Of a stretch of 64,000 nucleotides of DNA, positions 59,275-64,000 are shown piece by piece. Within the stretch, counting starts at the first letter, position 1, and every line of letters begins with the position of its first letter. The stretch spans positions 2,233,277 to 2,297,276 of the forward strand of contig NW_004450458.1 in assembly GCF_000321225.1 (NCBI RefSeq), in the 5' to 3' direction. The notes beneath the pieces were generated by a model, which saw only the letters and a list, made by a program, of their open reading frames with translations, was not told where the DNA came from and did no database searches. This DNA is from Odobenus rosmarus divergens. Taxonomy: Eukaryota; Chordata; Mammalia; Carnivora; Odobenidae. The position numbers and the translations under genes were made by a program.

Positions 59275-59975
59275 TTAAGGGCTCAGTCCCACCAGACTGC
59301 CCTCACTTCAGAGGCTCATCTCCAGCCCCAGGTTGTCACCTGTATTTTTAACTGGCTATAAATTGGGGTTCCCAGGAACCCCTCCTTGGGTTCAATAATT
59401 TGCCAGCATTTCTCACAGAACTCAGGGAATTTATTAGAAAGGATATAACAATGATACAGAAGAACAGCTAGATATGGAGACACAAAGGACAAGGACTGTG
59501 GGAAGGACTCAGAGTTTCCATGTGTTCTTCAGGCATATTTCTCTCAGCACCTCCACCTGTTCACCAACCCCAAAGCTCTCCAAACTCCATACTTTTGGGA
59601 TTTTTATGGAGCCTTCATCATGGAAGCATTATGGATCATTAACTCAGTCTCCAGTTCCTCTCTCCTTCTGGAGGATGAGGGGAGGGGTGGAAATTTCCAA
59701 GCTTCTAATCATGGCTTGATCTTTCTAGTGACTGGTTCCCCATCCCGACCAGGACCCCAGCAAGAGCTGTCTCATTAAAACAAAAGACATTCCCATCACC
59801 TAGGGAATTCCTAGGGATTTAGGAGCCCTGTGTCAGGGACAGAGTCAAAGACCAAATATTAGAACCAAAGATGTTCCTAGGTTCTTATCACCTAGGAAAT
59901 TACAAGGATGTTAGGAGCTCTGTGCCAGGAACAGGGGGGCAGAGACAAATATATACTTTTACTATTATTTCATAT
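59275..59975. mobile_element. Old LTR-like interspersed repeat with internal duplication
   Basis: Wording typical of a dispersed mammalian LTR-type repeat (ctcagggaatttattagaaa, ccaaagctctccaaactcca, tttttatggagccttcatca, caggagctctgtgccagg-like text). The end carries two copies of a unit at an offset of 92 bases (atcacctaggga at 59795, atcacctaggaa at 59887). Family not assigned. Confidence 0.5.
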
Positions 59976-60039
59976 TCCCCTTCTCATTTCCTTTCTTCCT
60001 TTCTAATAATGGGTAGTTTTATTACGGAACATACTTTTA

Positions 60040-60215
60040 AAGCTAGAGTCATAAGATTACCTGGATCAGAATCATCACCTAAAAGAATCCAGATTCCTGA
60101 GCCTCACTGAATACTTGGTTGATCAGCATCTCTGGGGGAGACTTTGAAATCTAATATTGAACCAGCTCCCCAGGTGATTCTTATACACCCTTAAACTTTA
60201 GAACCACTGTTGTAG
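60040..60215 (-). mobile_element. MER5A-like hAT DNA transposon remnant, reverse orientation
   Basis: gattcctgagcctcactgaa, gatcagcatctctgggggag, ctccccaggtgattcttata and cttaaactttagaaccactg give the reversed MER5A order. Confidence 0.85.
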
Positions 60216-60683
60216 AAGATGCTAAAAAAACAGGATGAAAGGTAGCATAATCTTAGTGATAAGCCCTATTCCTATGAAATTCCTAATCTCTTTAAAACTA
60301 AATGTTGACACCTTTCCAATACACAATTTGCCTTTTTCTTGCACCCAGCACTCATTGGGTCTATCGCTTATTCTTTATCCTGCTGACCATGGCCTTGGCT
60401 CCAGCAGATGGGGAGAGACGGCTATCCAGCAAGTCAGGAAGGAGCCCCATCCTTAAGTATGTTCTCATTTTTCTTCTCTTTTCACTTCTGCTTGCTCCTT
60501 GTTTTGCTTTATCTCCATTAGTTCTATTTTTGCTCTTGGGTGTCTGAAGGATTTTAGGAGCATTGTGTTTAAATCCAATCTTTGACACCCTTTCATGAAT
60601 AAACACAGAGAATACAGCAAGGATTGAATAGTCAGGCAATGACACCAACAAGAAAGCTAATACTGCTTGGTTGCAGGCGGCCA
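60216..60683. other. Unassigned stretch
   Basis: Nothing recognised. Confidence 0.5.
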
Positions 60684-60693
60684 GTAGAGTTTT

Positions 60694-60889
60694 TTGTTGT
60701 TGTTTTTAAAGATTTATTTATTTATTTGAGGGGGGAAGGGCAGAGGAAGAGGGAGACAATCCTCAAGCAGACTCTGTGCTGAGCAGGGAGCCTGATGTGG
60801 GGCTCGATCCCAGGACACTGAGAACATGACCTTAGCCGAAACCAAGAGCTAGATGCTTAACCAACTGAACCACCCAGAAGCCCCTGTAG
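60694..60889 (-). mobile_element. Can-SINE, full length, reverse orientation
   Basis: aaagatttatttatttattt, G/GA block, ggggctcgatcccaggacac, gaaccacccagaagcccct. Duplication gtagagtttt at 60684-60693 and the related gtagagtttt at 60890-60899 (with one extra g). Confidence 0.95.
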
Positions 60890-60899
60890 GTAGAGTTTT

Positions 60900-62914
60900 A
60901 ACAGTGAACAAAAGGGCACAAACAAGCAAAAACTTGTTCTGAGGGTTAGAGATAGAACTTCAAGTCGGTACCTGGGTCTATGTATGTTAAAAATGAAAGC
61001 GTGAGCAATTGTAGCCTAAGACACTTATTTGAGAATAGTGGGTCAGTTCTGATACAAGGGAGATTTCAAATATGCCCAAGGATAGTTCTGAAATAGAAGT
61101 GAGTTGGAAGACAAAGAGGAAATTGATGGAGGAAGGGGAGGAATTCAGAGATATTTCCCTGACACTCTTTTTTAAAGGCTTCATCCACACCCTGATCTGG
61201 ATGGAAGAAAACTAGTTAGAATCACAGTCACACTGCCTGTCAGGGAAGAGTCTTTATAATTGTGTGTTCACTTTCTAGGAAGACCTGCATATGGTCCAGA
61301 TGTGGATGTAGCTCTTCTCAGGGTACTTTTTTTTTTTTTTTTTTTGTCTTTACAAATTTTCCCATCAAACGAAGCCTTCAGGCATACGGCAAAGTCAAGT
61401 TTAAGGTATGAGTGGCACCCACGGTCCTTCTTTTGATTCTCAGAACTGAAAATCCAAGGAAGTAGCAGGATCTGTAGAACTGTGTCTGAGGAAGAACGAT
61501 TCTGGTTTAGGTTACTTGACTCATCCATCTGCATTTTGTAAAATTTAATGTAGTTGGAGGAGAATTCAATGAGTAGTCAAAAGGACTGACCTCTGGTCAG
61601 GAAGGTTGACCTTGGAGGAAGACCTTGGAGCCTCCGTTGTTGCTGTTTGGAGTCATGGGTGGAGGGTGGCAAGGGGAGGGAAAGCACAATGATGTTGAAC
61701 GAACACGGTCTCAAAGGTCTCTTCCAGCCCTAAAATTCCTTTAAATCCTTTCATTTCCTTAGGTGTTCCATAAATAAAAATTTTAAAGGTTAGCGCTGTT
61801 CATTCTCTTTCCAATTCTTTGCCTTAAGAGTTTTGATGGAGTGCCATGGTTTGTACCTGGTCCTTTTAACTCTGTTTACACCTGGGCATGGCCAAGAAGG
61901 GGCTGGAATTCATTGCCTCAATACCAGCATGTTCCCCACCAGACTGTGGGCTGCTATAAATCATTTTACTAGGTTCTATTTCCTGAATATTTCTTTTAGG
62001 TAGTGGGGGCAGGGTGGGCTATAGAATTCAAAACACATTTATTGCAAAGCCTTTGGAGAATAAACTGCAAGGGATGACCCAGCAGTTGCTGCTCCTGCAT
62101 AACTCAGCCAGGGACTCCCAGCGAAAAAGACTAGTAATTAGTCTCACTTGTAGGTGAAAGAGGGTCTTTGAAGACGTCTGGCATTAATTATAATGGTGGT
62201 CACTGTTGCCATTTCCAAATCCTGCTTTTTAAGATTGTGCACTGTCCGTCTAGAGAGGGAATTTTAGAGAGAGGTCTGAGGAGGAGGGGAGTACTTAATG
62301 GGGGCACAAGTGGTAAAAGTCTGAGACAGAGAGCATGGGCAAGGTGAAAGAACATACCATGTCTCACCCTTGGAAAACCCATTCTGGAAATTTGAATTCC
62401 AGGCTCTATTTTTCTGTGTCCTAAGTACTTTGTTCTTTGTCCCAAGAACTAAGCCACCATTCCCAAATGGTAGCAACAGTGCAATTGTGCTTTAAGCAGC
62501 TCTTGTATAACTTGGTCATGAACCCAACATACCCCTGTTTCTTACCTCTTAGTGGATCTCACATGCTCCTGCTCAAACCCCACATGATCCTTGTTTCCAT
62601 CCTTCTCAGGATATCACAGGAATCCCTACTGAACTCTCAACTCATGCTTTGTGGGATGACCAACTCCTGAGGCTCTACCGAGGTATTTCCCTGGCCACCA
62701 GGTTATCTGCATTAGGAAACCTCCAGGTCCTACCCGTCCTAGGGCGCACGGAGTCTAGGGGCCTCCTGGAACTCTTCAGGCTCCTCTGAGTCCTGCGACT
62801 TTAATATACAGTGGGTTCCAGGACCCAACAGCGCCCCAAGTGTTCGTCTCACAAAGCCTAGTTCTCCTCTACCAACGTTCTACAATTCTGCTGCTACTTC
62901 TTCTAACTGTAGTC
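60900..62914. other. Unassigned stretch
   Basis: Poly-T run of 19 at 61327-61345 with no retrocopy attached that I can see. 62160-62220 has homeodomain-like gcattaattataatggtggt. Open frames here are not recognised. Confidence 0.45.
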
Positions 62915-63135
62915 ACTGGCATTTGTCAAGCCTTTGGTGTGTATGAGGAACTAAGTTAAGTACTTTTTACATGGTATCACTTTTAATCCTCACAAGAGTG
63001 TTGCAGAGTTCTTTAATATTTGCGTTTTACAAACGCAAAAGAGATTGTAGATGTTACATAGCAAGCGTCAGAGGTGGACTTTTAACCCAGAAAGTTCTGA
63101 CTCCATGGCACAGCTCTTAACCACAAGTACTGTTA
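62915..63135 (-). mobile_element. MIR SINE, reverse orientation
   Basis: gtatgaggaactaagttaag, cttttaatcctcacaagagt, gttttacaaacgcaaaagag, cagaaagttctgactccatg, cagctcttaaccacaagtac: clear reversed MIR order. Confidence 0.88.
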
Positions 63136-63312
63136 GCCATGGGAGCCTCAAGAAGCCATGATCCAATATTCTCTTTGCCTTCTGAGTCTGAAAAATGTTC
63201 TACTTTTCTTTGTACTATCGAAGGCCCTAATTATGAGACCCTGGGCACCAGCGTCCACTCCTCCTTAATTTATTTGCCCTATTTCTAAGAGTCAAAGGCT
63301 CTGACAAGCACA

Positions 63313-63835
63313 TGGTATTAGTTATCTATTGCTATGCAATGAATTACCCCAAAACTTAGTGGCTTGCAACAAGCATTTATTATCTCATAGTTTCAGAGGG
63401 TCAGGAATTCAGGAGTAGCTTAGTTGGGTGCTTCTGGCTCAGTCTCTCATGAGGTGTAGGCAGGATGTCGGCTGAGGCTGCGTCATGTGACGCTTTGACT
63501 CCATCTTCTGAGGAGGCTCACTCACGTGGCTTTTGGCCCCAGTTCCTCACAAGAGCCTCTCCACAAGTTTGCCTGAGTGTCCTTAGGAAAAGGCAGTTAG
63601 TTTCTCTCAGAGTGAGTGATCAAAGCAAGAACCCCCAAGACAGAAGAAGCTGCAGTCTTTTTATACCCTAATTTCAGAAGTCATGGGCTTTCATTTCTGT
63701 GTGTTCTATTTGTTAGAGACAACTAATGAAATCCAGCCCTCTCTTCAGGAGGGGAGAATTAAACCCCACCTTTTGAAGGGAGAAATATCCGAGAATTGAT
63801 GGAAATACTTTCGAAACCACCACATACAGGTACTT
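63313..63835 (-). mobile_element. MLT1-type (MaLR) LTR, reverse orientation
   Basis: Starts ttagttatctattgctatgc, then ccccaaaacttagtggcttg, gtttcagagggtcaggaatt, gaggctcactcacgtggctt, ctttttataccctaatttca, ggggagaattaaaccccacc, ending near accaccacatacagg. It is the reverse of the layout seen at 6250-6795, so both probably belong to related subfamilies. Confidence 0.75.
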
Positions 63836-64000
63836 GAGAAGTTACTTCACGCAAGGTCCTATTTACCTCAATATTGAACTTGGTTGTTGAAGACACCCAT
63901 GGTGTAAAAGAAAGAACACTCTGCTTTCAGTCATGTCAGACTGTTCCAGTCCAAGCCTGCTAGGTGTAGGAGCCTGGGAGCTAGCTAATATTTCAGTTTC

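Noticed and set aside
1..64000. Strand bias of Can-SINEs (14 minus, 6 plus)
   Set aside because: One-sided binomial probability about 0.06, so not significant.
1..64000. CRISPR arrays, operons, prophage or other microbial systems
   Set aside because: The sequence is clearly mammalian with SINE/LINE content; no regularly spaced repeats with unique spacers were seen.

Overview
The window reads as non-coding nuclear DNA from a carnivoran mammal. The deciding evidence is about twenty tRNA-Lys-type Can-SINE copies (head like ggggcgcctgggtggctcag, B-box-like region near 'gatcgagccc', CT-rich stretch, A-rich tail), several with clean target-site duplications. There are also carnivoran-type L1 3' ends and a background of old mammalian repeats (MIR, L2, MLT1-type LTRs, MER5). 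The L1 3'-UTR type and the long GA-rich SINE form would suit a caniform, perhaps an arctoid (bear, seal or mustelid), but the sequence alone does not settle this.

I could not support any protein-coding gene, exon, structural RNA gene or processed pseudogene. All open frames are short (at most about 140 codons without Ns), have no recognisable domain, and many lie in SINE, L1 or microsatellite sequence. The longest apparent frames (about 310-345 codons) only read through an assembly gap. The window is best described as intergenic or deep intronic sequence.

Layout: 0-5.3 kb is a dense nest of L1 and SINE insertions. 5.6-7.5 kb holds old LTR-like repeats and a MIR. 8.5-10.7 kb is mostly repeat-poor and contains a small GC/CpG-rich patch with a strong G-quadruplex pattern. 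10.8-11.0 kb is a (TTTC)n microsatellite broken by a 50-base gap. 12-20 kb is mostly unassigned, with MIRs near 17-18.4 kb. 20.7-22.4 kb has two minus-strand L1 fragments and two SINEs. 25.0-26.4 kb is repeat-poor, CpG-enriched and carries an NRF1-like palindrome; it is the best regulatory candidate. 28.1-28.4 kb is a duplicated AT-only block. 31.3-32.35 kb is a young L1 hidden mostly inside a 780-base gap. 37.7-43 kb holds LTR-like repeats, an L1 and an L2 end. 44-46 kb has three SINEs. 48-55 kb is a block of old LINE, MIR and L2 sequence. 56.8-57.7 kb is an L2, and 59.3-63.8 kb holds LTR-like, MER5, MIR and MLT1-type copies.

Nothing here works as an operon or gene system. What can be read is insertion history (nested elements and target-site duplications) and a few repeat-free, AT-rich islands with homeodomain-type TAATTA motifs that could be conserved enhancers. 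Those islands are inference only, because no cross-species alignment was possible. Of the 20 SINEs, 14 lie on the minus strand, which is not a significant bias (one-sided binomial about 0.06).
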